This document shows, in pieces, positions 7,028 to 15,108 of a DNA stretch of 64,000 nucleotides. A program made the translations under genes and the position numbers. The stretch's first letter is position 1. The number at the start of each line of letters is the position of its first letter. Under the pieces are notes generated by a model, which was not told where the DNA came from, searched no databases, and was given only the letters and a program-made list of their open reading frames with translations. This DNA is from Chlamydiales bacterium. Its GTDB lineage: Bacteria > Chlamydiota > Chlamydiia > Chlamydiales > Simkaniaceae. Location: contig JACKPR010000002.1 in the NCBI GenBank assembly GCA_024233395.1, positions 62,001-126,000 on the forward strand, given 5' to 3'.

Positions 7028-9997
7028 ATGACTTTTCAAGAGATTATAAGTAAATTATCGAATTTTTGGGCGGAAAAAGGTTGCCTTATCCAACAAGGCC
7101 ATGATGTCGAAGTGGGAGCTGGAACTTTCAATCCTGCAACATTCTTACGCTGTCTAGGTCCAGAACCTTATAATACTGTTTATGTCGAACCTTCTCGTCG
7201 ACCTCAAGATGGCCGCTTTGGAGAAAATCCGAATCGAACCCAACTCTTCCATCAGCTTCAAGTCATTATGAAACCCTCTCCTCTTGATATTCAAAATCTC
7301 TATCTGGAATCCCTCGAATGTCTGGGTTTTAATTTAAAAGAACATGATATTCGGTTTGTCCATGATGATTGGGAGTCTCCTACACTTGGTGCTTGGGGGC
7401 TTGGTTGGGAAGTATGGCTTGATGGAATGGAAGTCACCCAATTTACCTATTTCCAATCGGTTGCAGGTTTTTCTTTAAAACCTATCAGTGTTGAACTCAC
7501 TTATGGGTTAGAGCGGCTTTCCATGATTGTTCAGAAGAAAGATAATTTCTTCGACATGAAATACAATGAGCAATTTACCTATGGTGACATCTATCATCGC
7601 AATGAAGTGGAGTGGAGTCACTACAATTTTTACAAAGCTTCTACGGAAATGTGGCTCCGCCATTTTGAAGATTATGAAAGGGAAGCAAAACATCTCATTA
7701 AGGAAAACCTTCCTATTCCTGCCTATGATTTTGTCATGAAAGCTTCCCATGCCTTTAATATGTTAGAAGCGCGTGGAGTTTTATCGGTAACTGAGAGAAC
7801 AGGTTATATCGCTCGTGTTCGAGATCTTGCAAAGCTGACAGCAACTGAATACTTAGCCTCACGGGAAAAGATGGGCTTTCCTCTCTTAAAACGTTTAGAA
7901 AAAAAAGAAACTCAACTCTCTCTTCCTCCCCTTCCTAAGACATTTGATCCAAAAGAGAAAAGCGATTTTCTTTTAGAAATTGGTTCCGAAGAGCTGCCAG
8001 CAACTTTTGTCCCCATCGGCATGCAAAACTTAAAAGAAGGAATTGAAAAACTCTTAAAAGAATATCAGCTTTCCTATGAATCGATCCAAGTTTTTGGAAC
8101 ACCTCGACGCTTAGCACTTTTAATCAAAGCTTTAGCTCGCGGGACTGAAGACAAAGAAGTCAAACGGAAAGGACCTCCTATTAGCACGGTCTACGATGAA
8201 AATGGAAGTGTTACTAACCAAGGATTAGGATTTTTTAAGTCTCTTGAAATCGAAAATCCCCCTATTCTTTCTGAAATTTCCAATCATCCCTTTCTGTATA
8301 TCCAAGAAATTAAAGACAAAGAATATCTCATGGCTGATACTCTTGAAAAAGGGGGCTCTACAGCAAAGATTCTTAGTGAAAAACTTCCCAAACTCATTAG
8401 TGATCTCTCCTTTCCGAAAAAGATGCGCTGGTCAGACATCGATATTTCTTACGCACGCCCTCTTAAATGGATCGTAGCTCTTCATGGTGAAATCGTTGTT
8501 CCCTTTGAAATCGCCAAAGTCGTTTCAGGAAATACATCTTATGGCCACTCCCAGTTATGCAATCAAACATTCACTCTCCAAACAGCTTCTGATTACTTAG
8601 AATGCCTTAAAAAGCATAAGGTAATGGTTGATATCTCTGAAAGAAGACTCTCTATCGAAAGTCAACTCAATGAAATAGAAAATAAAACAGTCACAACTGC
8701 TATCCAAAAAGATAAAGTCCTTAAACAAGTTCTTTATTTATCTGAATGGCCAATGCTCGATTCAGCTTCTTTTGACGAAACTTTCTTAAAGGTTCCCGAT
8801 GAAGTCCTGACTTCTGAAATGGTTGAACACCAAAAGTATTTCCCTCTAACTTTCCAAACAGGATCTTTAGCTCCATTATTTGTGATCACAGCTGATAATA
8901 CTCCCAATGATTTGATAAGAGAAGGAAATCAAAATGTCCTCTCTGCACGCCTTTCGGATGGTGTTTTCCTTTATGAAGAAGATCTTAAAACCTCTCTTGA
9001 TGCCTTTGCAAAAAAGCTAGAGCTCATTATCTTCCAAAAAGAACTCGGAACGGTAGCAGAAAAAGCCAATCGACTCAAACATTTGGCAATTACTCTTAGC
9101 CAAATTTTAAATCTCGGCAATGAAAAGCGTGTAAAACGTGCAGCAGAGCTTTGTAAAGCAGATATCGCTTCGGAACTTGTTCAAGAATTTCCCGATCTTC
9201 AAGGCACTATTGGAAAGTATTATGCTCTACATCAAAAAGAAGAAGAGGAAGTCGCGAATGCAATCGAAGAGCATTGGCTCCCTAAATCTGAAGGAGGCCC
9301 TCTTCCAGCTTCCCCTACAGGCATCATCCTAAGCCTTGCTGATAAACTCGATAACTTGATTTCTTATTTTAAAGTAGGACTAAAACCAACCTCATCAAGC
9401 GATCCTTATGCTCTGAGACGGCAAGCAATTGGTGTCATCAAAATCCTCATTGAAAATCAATTAAACCTAGACCTTAGTCTCATCATTAAAGATGACCAGG
9501 TCCTTGATTTTATTACAAATCGAGCAAAGGGTGTTTTGGAAGAATATGGTTTCCAAAAAGATGAAATTGAAGCCTCTCTTCAAGGGCGCTGTCATAATCC
9601 TTACGATCAATACTTAAAAACTCAAGCTCTCCACCTATTCCGAACGACAGACCACTTCGAAGGGCTCTATGAGGTTTATAAAAGAGCTAAAGGACAGATC
9701 GGCTCTGAAAAAAAACAAACCCTCAAACCTAAGCTTTTCCAGGAAACTGCTGAGAAAAATCTCTATGCTTCCCTTTCTTCATTAGAGGCCCCCTTTAAAG
9801 AAGTCCTTATTGCAAGAGATTATAAAGGAGCCTTTGAACACCTCGCTAAGCTTCGCTCTCCTCTAAGTGCTCTTTTTGATGAAGTCAAAATCCTTGCTGA
9901 GGAACCCCAAATCCGCTCTAATAGAATCGCCCTCCTTCAAGAGGTCTTTTCCCACTTCTCTCTTCTTCTCGACTTCGGAAAGATACAAAATCTTTAA
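7028..9997 (+). CDS. glyQS: Glycyl-tRNA synthetase, fused alpha and beta subunits
   Basis: Charges tRNA-Gly. Residues 1 to about 290 are the alpha subunit (TFQEIISKLSNFWAEKGC, GAGTFNPATFLRCLGPEPY, VEPSRRPQDGRFGENPNR). From about residue 312 the beta subunit follows (FLLEIGSEELPATFVP, GTPRRLALLI, KKMRWSDIDISYARPLKWI), to a total of 989 residues. Most bacteria make two separate chains; the fused form is known from chlamydiae and some plant organelle enzymes. No frameshift is seen. It stands alone, followed by a noncoding stretch with two terminator hairpins. Confidence 0.96.
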   Translation: MTFQEIISKLSNFWAEKGCLIQQGHDVEVGAGTFNPATFLRCLGPEPYNTVYVEPSRRPQDGRFGENPNRTQLFHQLQVIMKPSPLDIQNLYLESLECLGFNLKEHDIRFVHDDWESPTLGAWGLGWEVWLDGMEVTQFTYFQSVAGFSLKPISVELTYGLERLSMIVQKKDNFFDMKYNEQFTYGDIYHRNEVEWSHYNFYKASTEMWLRHFEDYEREAKHLIKENLPIPAYDFVMKASHAFNMLEARGVLSVTERTGYIARVRDLAKLTATEYLASREKMGFPLLKRLEKKETQLSLPPLPKTFDPKEKSDFLLEIGSEELPATFVPIGMQNLKEGIEKLLKEYQLSYESIQVFGTPRRLALLIKALARGTEDKEVKRKGPPISTVYDENGSVTNQGLGFFKSLEIENPPILSEISNHPFLYIQEIKDKEYLMADTLEKGGSTAKILSEKLPKLISDLSFPKKMRWSDIDISYARPLKWIVALHGEIVVPFEIAKVVSGNTSYGHSQLCNQTFTLQTASDYLECLKKHKVMVDISERRLSIESQLNEIENKTVTTAIQKDKVLKQVLYLSEWPMLDSASFDETFLKVPDEVLTSEMVEHQKYFPLTFQTGSLAPLFVITADNTPNDLIREGNQNVLSARLSDGVFLYEEDLKTSLDAFAKKLELIIFQKELGTVAEKANRLKHLAITLSQILNLGNEKRVKRAAELCKADIASELVQEFPDLQGTIGKYYALHQKEEEEVANAIEEHWLPKSEGGPLPASPTGIILSLADKLDNLISYFKVGLKPTSSSDPYALRRQAIGVIKILIENQLNLDLSLIIKDDQVLDFITNRAKGVLEEYGFQKDEIEASLQGRCHNPYDQYLKTQALHLFRTTDHFEGLYEVYKRAKGQIGSEKKQTLKPKLFQETAEKNLYASLSSLEAPFKEVLIARDYKGAFEHLAKLRSPLSALFDEVKILAEEPQIRSNRIALLQEVFSHFSLLLDFGKIQNL

Positions 9998-10061
9998 AGT
10001 TAGCATCTTACAAAACAACCCCTATCATTGAATGAAATCTTTAAAATAAATGCTTAACTAT

Positions 10062-10069
10062 GGTATAAT
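10062..10069 (+). promoter_or_regulatory. Extended -10 promoter of repeat copy 1
   Basis: GGTATAAT, with the preceding T giving an extended -10 (TGGTATAAT). No good -35 is seen. The same site is conserved in copy 2 and a similar TGGTATAAT precedes rpmH. Transcription would start near 10076. Confidence 0.55.
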
Positions 10070-10075
10070 TGATGC

Positions 10076-10143
10076 CAAGATACGCATTTGACATAAGACA
10101 AAATCCCAAATAAAACTCCCAGGCGACACCTGGGAGTTTTTTT
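10076..10143 (+). ncRNA. Candidate small RNA, copy 1
   Basis: Predicted transcript of about 68 bases, from just after the extended -10 to the T-run of the terminator. It has about 36 unpaired-looking bases (GATACGCATTTGACATAAGA and onward) and then the terminator hairpin. No open frame with a ribosome site is present. The existence of the RNA is inferred from promoter and terminator only; it could also be a decayed leader. Confidence 0.45.
10112..10143 (+). terminator. Intrinsic terminator of repeat copy 1
   Basis: A 12-bp perfect stem (AAAACTCCCAGG with CCTGGGAGTTTT), loop CGACA and a following T-run. It could also end glyQS transcripts, whose stop is about 115 bases upstream. Confidence 0.85.
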
Positions 10144-10227
10144 ATCTATCCCTCTCCTTAAAGGAAAAACCATAACCAACTAAAAATTAGCAAGTTAATT
10201 AAATCTTTAAAATAAATGCTTGACTAT

Positions 10228-10235
10228 GGTATAAT
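10228..10235 (+). promoter_or_regulatory. Extended -10 promoter of repeat copy 2
   Basis: The same TGGTATAAT as in copy 1, within GACTATGGTATAATTGATG. No convincing -35 lies 16-18 bases upstream. Confidence 0.55.
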
Positions 10236-10241
10236 TGATGC

Positions 10242-10309
10242 CAAGATACACATTTGACATAAGATAAAATCCCAAAAACTCCCAGGCGGCACCTGGGAGT
10301 TTTTTTTTT
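10242..10309 (+). ncRNA. Candidate small RNA, copy 2
   Basis: Second predicted short transcript, nearly identical to copy 1. Changes against copy 1 fall mainly in the single-stranded part and in the loop (CGGCA for CGACA), while both stem arms are unchanged. That pattern fits selection on the hairpin but with two copies proves little. Confidence 0.45.
10275..10309 (+). terminator. Intrinsic terminator of repeat copy 2
   Basis: The same 12-bp stem as copy 1 with loop CGGCA and a longer T-run of about 9. Confidence 0.85.
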
Positions 10310-10578
10310 GAGTTTAATTCAAAATATGATCGATGAGCCTTTAGTATGGCTTTACAGGTCATTGCATGCATAAACCTATCCTGAATTATACCCAAACAAC
10401 TTCAAAAGTTGATTGGGTATAGAGATAGAATCAGCTAAGCGATAGATAAATAATAATCGATTCTTATTCCGATAAAAGAAAATATTCAAAGCGATGTCCC
10501 CTTGCAAAAAAAAATATTTACTTATATTTTTTAACCCCTTTAAATAGTTGATACTAAAATACACCAAGTGGGATGATC
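10310..10578. other. Noncoding leader region before the GH81 gene
   Basis: No gene is seen. It holds one minus-oriented copy of the dispersed motif (ATAAACCTATCC at 10370-10381) and then an imperfect hairpin in which ATACCCAA (from 10388) pairs with TTGGGTAT, with an inner CAACTT/AAGTTG stem. The latter half is very AT-rich and probably carries the promoter of the following gene. Confidence 0.4.
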
Positions 10579-13008
10579 ATGAAAAAATTTGAATCTTTAA
10601 AAGTTTATTTATTCATTGCTTGTTTCCTAATATGCAGTTCATTGTCAAGCATGAATTGTTATGATCTGTTTGAAACCGCAATCCCAATTCCGAATCTTGA
10701 GAATATTTCTCTTCCCCCAGAATATTATACTCCTAATCCTCAGAATCCTTCAGGTGATTGGATTAAATACGAAGGCTATTACCAACCCACAACAAACCGT
10801 CTATGGGTGCCTCATGAGACTGCAGAACTCCCGGGAATCAATATCGTTCCCACAAATGACTGGTTTCAGACACTTGCCTGTTGGCCAACAGGTGGGGTGA
10901 TGTGTACAACAGGTTATTATGATCTCTCATGGAATGAGAAAGCTGAAAATGGATTAAGTTTTTCTTGTACCAAAGCATTCAAATACTATCCCACTCCTGG
11001 TGTTCCTGCATCCGGGCATTTTACTACCGACTTAAGCGTACCATCGGCCAAATTCAATGTTTGTACATCTTCACAAAGTGGTAATCCTACCATTCATTGG
11101 GAATCCTCTGAAACAGGAAATATGCTTCGCGCTGTTCACTATCCTAATGATGAAATGATCTTGTATCTAATGCAAGGAGGTGTTTTTCAGGGAGTTAAGT
11201 ATAACCAATCAACGGTTAATATTCAGATTCCTACAGGCAACACACCAAATATTGACGTTGTAGATGGTTTAATGAGACATCATGTTCCTGGAAAAAATGG
11301 GTTTGATTATATTGTATATACACCAGCTGAAACTAAGCTTGTTTGGCAGAATCAAGCACTTGTTTCAAGCCAACCCTATACAGGATACCTTAATGTTGTT
11401 TGTGTTCCAAGTGAGGTTTATGCAAACGTTATCGATCTATTGGATAACCATGCACGTGCGGTCGTAGTCAGAGCTGAAGGAACATTTTCAGATAATCCAC
11501 AGGATGTATATGACTATCAGTTTTCGTACACTTGTGAGGATCTTCTAGGAAAAAACGATTCCTTGGAGCCTTTAGTGTTACTTATGGATCATCACCTTAG
11601 TAAAGCAAACTTAGTTTCCCAGCAGACGCCAACGAGTTTAGCTCTTATTTCTTTGAAGGGGCAACTAAAGGCTTATGCGGGAAGTCAATTCCAATTCAAA
11701 TTTCCTATAGATTATCACGAACTTAGTATTGAGGCTCTACCAAAGCCTGGGATAACTCCTGACCAAGCAAATAAATTAATTAATAATAATGTGTTAGACG
11801 CGGGACTCAATGCAGCAATAAATATTCCAGCTCCGAACCTTTCGATACCCTATAATAAGTATGTTTATCAGAAAGCCTTAACACTTTATTATGCTCAGGA
11901 AATCATCAATTTATCAGGTCAAAAAAATCGCTGGCAGACTCAGCTGGATCAACTCCATCAAAGTCTAATACAAGGACTTGACAATCTATGGAAAGGAAGT
12001 GCGTCTTTTGCAGAAAAAATTGATGGACAAACTGTAAATGTTCCTACAGGGATTCGAAAAGATTCAAATTGGGGGACAATAGTCTTTTTTCCAGATTCTT
12101 ATGGTTCTGCAATCACTCTGAATGACCACATCGTTCAATACGGTTATCCTTTATATTCACTGGTTCTACTAGATCAATATGAAAACAAAGCAGGAATTAA
12201 ATCGAGATATCTAGAACAAGATTCCGTCATAAATTCTTATAAAAATGTTGAATTAGGAAACTTGCTTGCTGCTGATATTGGTCAATCAGGAGGAGACAAT
12301 TTTATCCCTCATCGGAACCTTGATTTTTATGAAGGACATTCCTGGCTTTCTGGACTAGGAATTAGCAATGATGGACAAAATACAGAGAGTGAGTCAGAAG
12401 CTCTTTTGGGAAGTATGAGCGTTGTTGCCTGGCTCGAACAAATAGGAGCAGATAGCGAACTCATTCAGATAGCAAAAAACCGCTGGGCTTTAGAAACAAG
12501 TTCCTACCACTCCTATTGGCAGATTGACCCGGATTCCACACCCTATAAGAATGTATCCCCTATTTTTGTATCCAATCACCTTGTAGCATCGATGGTGTGG
12601 CAAAATAAAGTGACTGCTGAGACTTATTGGGGTTTAAATTGGGATCGTATTCTTGCTTGTGTATTTATGCCTGCAGCACCCAATCTTATGGATAACTATT
12701 TAGGGAAAGCAGAGTCTACCTCTCCAATTGTATCTGAAAAGTATGTTGATGCGATTGCGTCATATGTCTTGGAGAACTGGCAAACCTATGATACCACCAA
12801 TGGCATTCAAAGCGTATTAATTCCTCTAGTTGCAAGGTCGGCAAGGGATAATCCTGCGGAGCCACTTGGACTTCCAAAGTCGGTTCAAACATTAATCAAT
12901 GACGTAAAAAGTGGAAAAACAGCTTTTGATGTCGGAACAAATGAACTCATTCTGAGCGTGATTGCGATGTATGCACAAAATGCATTGAATGCAAGCAATC
13001 GTTTTTGA
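10579..13008 (+). CDS. Secreted endo-1,3-beta-glucanase, GH81-like
   Basis: Likely exported glucanase that cleaves beta-1,3-glucan. Residues 1 to about 25 form a signal peptide (basic KKFESLK, then a hydrophobic core ending near SSLSS). The C-terminal half carries GH81-like signatures: LNDHIVQYGYPLYSLVL near residue 515, FYEGHSWLSGLG near 585 and DGQNTESESEALLG near 600, with the catalytic-region Asp and Glu pattern of the family. It stands alone with its own AT-rich upstream region. The second ATG (10579) is chosen because GTGGG lies 6 bases before it. The specificity is inferred from motifs; the substrate could be host, fungal or algal glucan. Confidence 0.75.
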   Translation: MKKFESLKVYLFIACFLICSSLSSMNCYDLFETAIPIPNLENISLPPEYYTPNPQNPSGDWIKYEGYYQPTTNRLWVPHETAELPGINIVPTNDWFQTLACWPTGGVMCTTGYYDLSWNEKAENGLSFSCTKAFKYYPTPGVPASGHFTTDLSVPSAKFNVCTSSQSGNPTIHWESSETGNMLRAVHYPNDEMILYLMQGGVFQGVKYNQSTVNIQIPTGNTPNIDVVDGLMRHHVPGKNGFDYIVYTPAETKLVWQNQALVSSQPYTGYLNVVCVPSEVYANVIDLLDNHARAVVVRAEGTFSDNPQDVYDYQFSYTCEDLLGKNDSLEPLVLLMDHHLSKANLVSQQTPTSLALISLKGQLKAYAGSQFQFKFPIDYHELSIEALPKPGITPDQANKLINNNVLDAGLNAAINIPAPNLSIPYNKYVYQKALTLYYAQEIINLSGQKNRWQTQLDQLHQSLIQGLDNLWKGSASFAEKIDGQTVNVPTGIRKDSNWGTIVFFPDSYGSAITLNDHIVQYGYPLYSLVLLDQYENKAGIKSRYLEQDSVINSYKNVELGNLLAADIGQSGGDNFIPHRNLDFYEGHSWLSGLGISNDGQNTESESEALLGSMSVVAWLEQIGADSELIQIAKNRWALETSSYHSYWQIDPDSTPYKNVSPIFVSNHLVASMVWQNKVTAETYWGLNWDRILACVFMPAAPNLMDNYLGKAESTSPIVSEKYVDAIASYVLENWQTYDTTNGIQSVLIPLVARSARDNPAEPLGLPKSVQTLINDVKSGKTAFDVGTNELILSVIAMYAQNALNASNRF

Positions 13009-13349
13009 TACTAGATAGTGTCGCCTGCGAGATGGTCATTCAAAAAGTGATTCCTAACCTGAACTCTGGGTTTATTTTACTTATTGTCATAGGAGAGTTC
13101 TCTTAAATTCTTGGACCTTTCCCTTCGATAAAAGGCCCAAGCGCCCGATCGAGAAAGCCCAAATTGAGCTTTTGAAGTAGGGCAACGATGAAATTTTCCA
13201 TACGAGTCGCTTTGAGTAACTTGTGACGATACTATCTATAGATAAAACTATTTAAAATTGGGATGATTTAGGTGAGATATTTTCCTAAGGCACTTCGACG
13301 AAGCATTTATTCCCAAGATCTCGATCATCGTTTACGGTAGTGGGTTTCA
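13009..13349. other. Intergenic region with a diverged repeat
   Basis: No gene is supported. A 45-base stretch at 13155-13199 (GCCCAAATTGAGCTTTTGAA and onward to GATGAAATTTTCC) recurs with about 6 changes at 14191-14235. The rest looks like worn-out sequence without clear ribosome sites or long frames. Confidence 0.5.
13155..13199 (+). repeat. 45-bp repeat, copy 1
   Basis: Matches 14191-14235 at about 39 of 45 positions, ending in the shared CAACGATGAAATTTTCC. Both copies lie in gene-free DNA on the two sides of the methyltransferase gene. Confidence 0.6.
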
Positions 13350-13898
13350 TTAGGCGCTGAAACAATCACTGGTTTTGCATGTGATCTCATAAATATAAAT
13401 TGTTGAATGATCTAGATCATCGACTTCGATAATCTCTTTAGGCTTCCACTCAGGGATAGGATGTGTATGACTCACAACCATAGCTCCAACATTTAGCTCT
13501 TTTTCAAGTTTTTTTCGGAGTTTCTCCATTCCTCGTGGAAAAAGATAACAAACGACTAAATCGACTCCTTGAAGAGGTTTCTCAAAAAAATCTCCACGAA
13601 CAATTTTTAGATTTGCTCGGTGATTAAGAAGAGCCGAATAGAGAAAGGGAACTGGAGAGTTTTCATATCCGATCACTTTGCAATTCGGATATTTCTTTGA
13701 AAGGGGAAAAACTAGATTCCCCCATCCAGACCCTAATTCTACAATCGTTCCCTCTTTCAATTCTGGAAGATTAGAAAACAAAGCTGCACGTACTTGATTC
13801 GAAGTAGGCGTTGGAGAAATCCCATTCTTCCAGGTAAAGAGAAGAAGTAAAAAGAGAATAAGAAGGATTACAGTAAGTGTAACAACGAAATAAAGCAT
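13350..13898 (-). CDS. Membrane-anchored class I SAM-dependent methyltransferase-like protein
   Basis: Residues 1-22 form one hydrophobic segment (VVTLTVILLILFLLLLF), which would anchor the protein. From about residue 45 a Rossmann methyltransferase core follows: the SAM loop is IVELGSGWGN, acidic strand 2 ends at VIGYENSP, and motif IV region is GVDLVVCYLFPRG. The substrate cannot be told. At 182 residues it is a compact single-domain enzyme, similar to small membrane-linked methyltransferases found in many bacteria. It is flanked on both sides by repeat-bearing gene-free DNA. Confidence 0.7.
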   Translation of the reverse strand: MLYFVVTLTVILLILFLLLLFTWKNGISPTPTSNQVRAALFSNLPELKEGTIVELGSGWGNLVFPLSKKYPNCKVIGYENSPVPFLYSALLNHRANLKIVRGDFFEKPLQGVDLVVCYLFPRGMEKLRKKLEKELNVGAMVVSHTHPIPEWKPKEIIEVDDLDHSTIYIYEITCKTSDCFSA

Positions 13899-14277
13899 TT
13901 AAAGTTCAATCTAGGCAAAATTTATACCATTTATCAAAAATAAGGTGCAGAATTAACGTAGAGATTTTCGAGGAAAAATTGACCTTAGAGATCGAAGCTA
14001 ACCACTTGCTGGTTAGGGAGATCAAAAGGACGATTTTTACCGAAAAAATCAAGTTAAATTCACCACCTGATTTTTGATACATGGTATTACCCTATTGAAC
14101 CATCAAATCTATTCCCTAGGGTGTGTAATTAATTAAAACAAGTTGAAGGAGTTTTTTTCTAGGAGAAAAGTTCAAGACGTCTGATGCAAAGAGCCCAAAT
14201 TGGGCTCTTGAAGCAAGACAACGATGAAATTTTCCTTAGAAAAAGCTAGAGCAACGCAATGTAATTGATTACATGCC
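13899..14277. other. Intergenic region with two repeats
   Basis: No gene is supported. It contains the hairpin TAACCA-CTTGC-TGGTTA, a copy of the 45-base repeat (14191-14235) with the palindrome GAGCCCAAATTGGGCTC at its start, and a 30-base repeat (14251-14280) also seen near 23.75 kb. Confidence 0.5.
14191..14235 (+). repeat. 45-bp repeat, copy 2
   Basis: Second copy of the repeat at 13155-13199. Here the first 17 bases form a perfect short palindrome (GAGCCCAAATTGGGCTC), which is broken in copy 1. Confidence 0.6.
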
Positions 14278-14280
14278 CTA
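14251..14280 (+). repeat. Short AT-rich repeat shared with 23750-23793
   Basis: GCAACGCAATGTAATTGATTA and the next bases ACATGCCCTA match, in inverted orientation and split form, the end of the gene at 23750. It reaches the last codon region of the PAP2-like gene at 14278. Confidence 0.45.
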
Positions 14281-14673
14281 ATCAAGCGCATAATTCCAAA
14301 AGGTTCCAAAAACCATTCCAACTCCGCCAGAGACGATGAAATCGAGAACTCTATGGTCACTTGACCTCCAAGAACGAAAACCTAAAACCGCTGTCGCTAA
14401 AGCAATGATCAGCGAAATCGAAAAATTGTTCTCTCGATTATTGATACGAGAATAGCACATGACTCCAATCATAAACTTTCCAGATGGTCTAAGTCCTGGG
14501 AACCAACGCTTTAATAAATATTGAGCAAAAAATAAAAGCCCAATATTTTTTGCTTTTCTAAAGGTTTCTCTATATTCACTATTCTTAAGATGTGGCCATA
14601 AGTCAGTTAAAATTACTCCTGCAGCCATTCCATAATGAAGTCTGTCACCAATACTATTAACGAATCCAGCCAT
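14278..14673 (-). CDS. PAP2-like membrane protein, probably inactive paralog
   Basis: A 131-residue relative of its upstream neighbour (14657-15100). The K-x6-RP motif survives (LKRWFPGLRP), but the following stretch that holds PSGH is shortened to RPSGKFMIGV, so the catalytic His is replaced by Lys. The last motif keeps the His and Asp (SSDHRVLDFI) but the Arg spacing is altered. Several hydrophobic segments remain. A strong AGGAGG lies before the ATG, inside the neighbour, and the genes overlap by 17 bases, so it is probably still translated. No enzymatic role is likely. Confidence 0.65.
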   Translation of the reverse strand: MAGFVNSIGDRLHYGMAAGVILTDLWPHLKNSEYRETFRKAKNIGLLFFAQYLLKRWFPGLRPSGKFMIGVMCYSRINNRENNFSISLIIALATAVLGFRSWRSSDHRVLDFIVSGGVGMVFGTFWNYALD

Positions 14674-15100
14674 TCCAAGCTCCTCCTAATAAAGATCCAA
14701 GTAATCCTCCTACTGTAAGATCCACTACATCATGCTTCATCGGAAGATAGCGCCCCAAACCTATAACTCCTGTTCCTAATAATGTTAGCAAGAAAGTTAA
14801 AGAGTTTGGACCATCGCGGTGGAATGACCGAACAGTGCATTGCACCCCGATCATAAAATGGCCTGAAGGAAAGGATTGATTATCACTTCCATCTGGTCGG
14901 ATTTTTGGAAACATCCACTTAATCAATTTGCAGCCATATCTTTGAACTCCAATAAGAGTCACAACCTTAAGGGTTTTTTCAGTTCCTGATTGATAATTCC
15001 GCTCTTTAAAATCGGAAGCAACATCTTGCAACCCAACAACAGTGGGTAATATAAACTGAAGGACATCTCCTGAATTTTGAAAAAATTTTGTAATATTCAT
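14657..15100 (-). CDS. PAP2-superfamily phosphatase-like membrane protein
   Basis: A small (147-residue) membrane protein with the three PAP2 motifs: K-x6-RP as KLIKWMFPKIRP, FPSGHF, and R-x5-H-x3-D as GRYLPMKHDVVD. The usual Ser before that Arg is Gly. PAP2 enzymes remove phosphate from lipid phosphates such as phosphatidate or undecaprenyl diphosphate; the substrate here is unknown. It lies just downstream of dnaG on the same strand (8 bases apart) and overlaps a degenerate paralog. It is shorter than usual family members (about 180-220). Confidence 0.7.
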   Translation of the reverse strand: MNITKFFQNSGDVLQFILPTVVGLQDVASDFKERNYQSGTEKTLKVVTLIGVQRYGCKLIKWMFPKIRPDGSDNQSFPSGHFMIGVQCTVRSFHRDGPNSLTFLLTLLGTGVIGLGRYLPMKHDVVDLTVGGLLGSLLGGAWNGWIR

Positions 15101-15108
15101 GAGAAATA

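Larger units (their letters stand above)
10035..10309 (+). repeat. Tandem direct repeat of a promoter-RNA-terminator unit
   Basis: Two copies of a roughly 109-base unit lie in the same direction, 166 bases apart: 10035-10143 and 10201-10309. They differ at only a few positions and by one 3-base indel (CCCAAATAAAACT against CCCAAAAACT). Each contains TGGTATAAT near its start and the same strong hairpin plus T-run at its end. The unit is noncoding in all frames. The sequence between the copies is not repeated. Confidence 0.85.
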
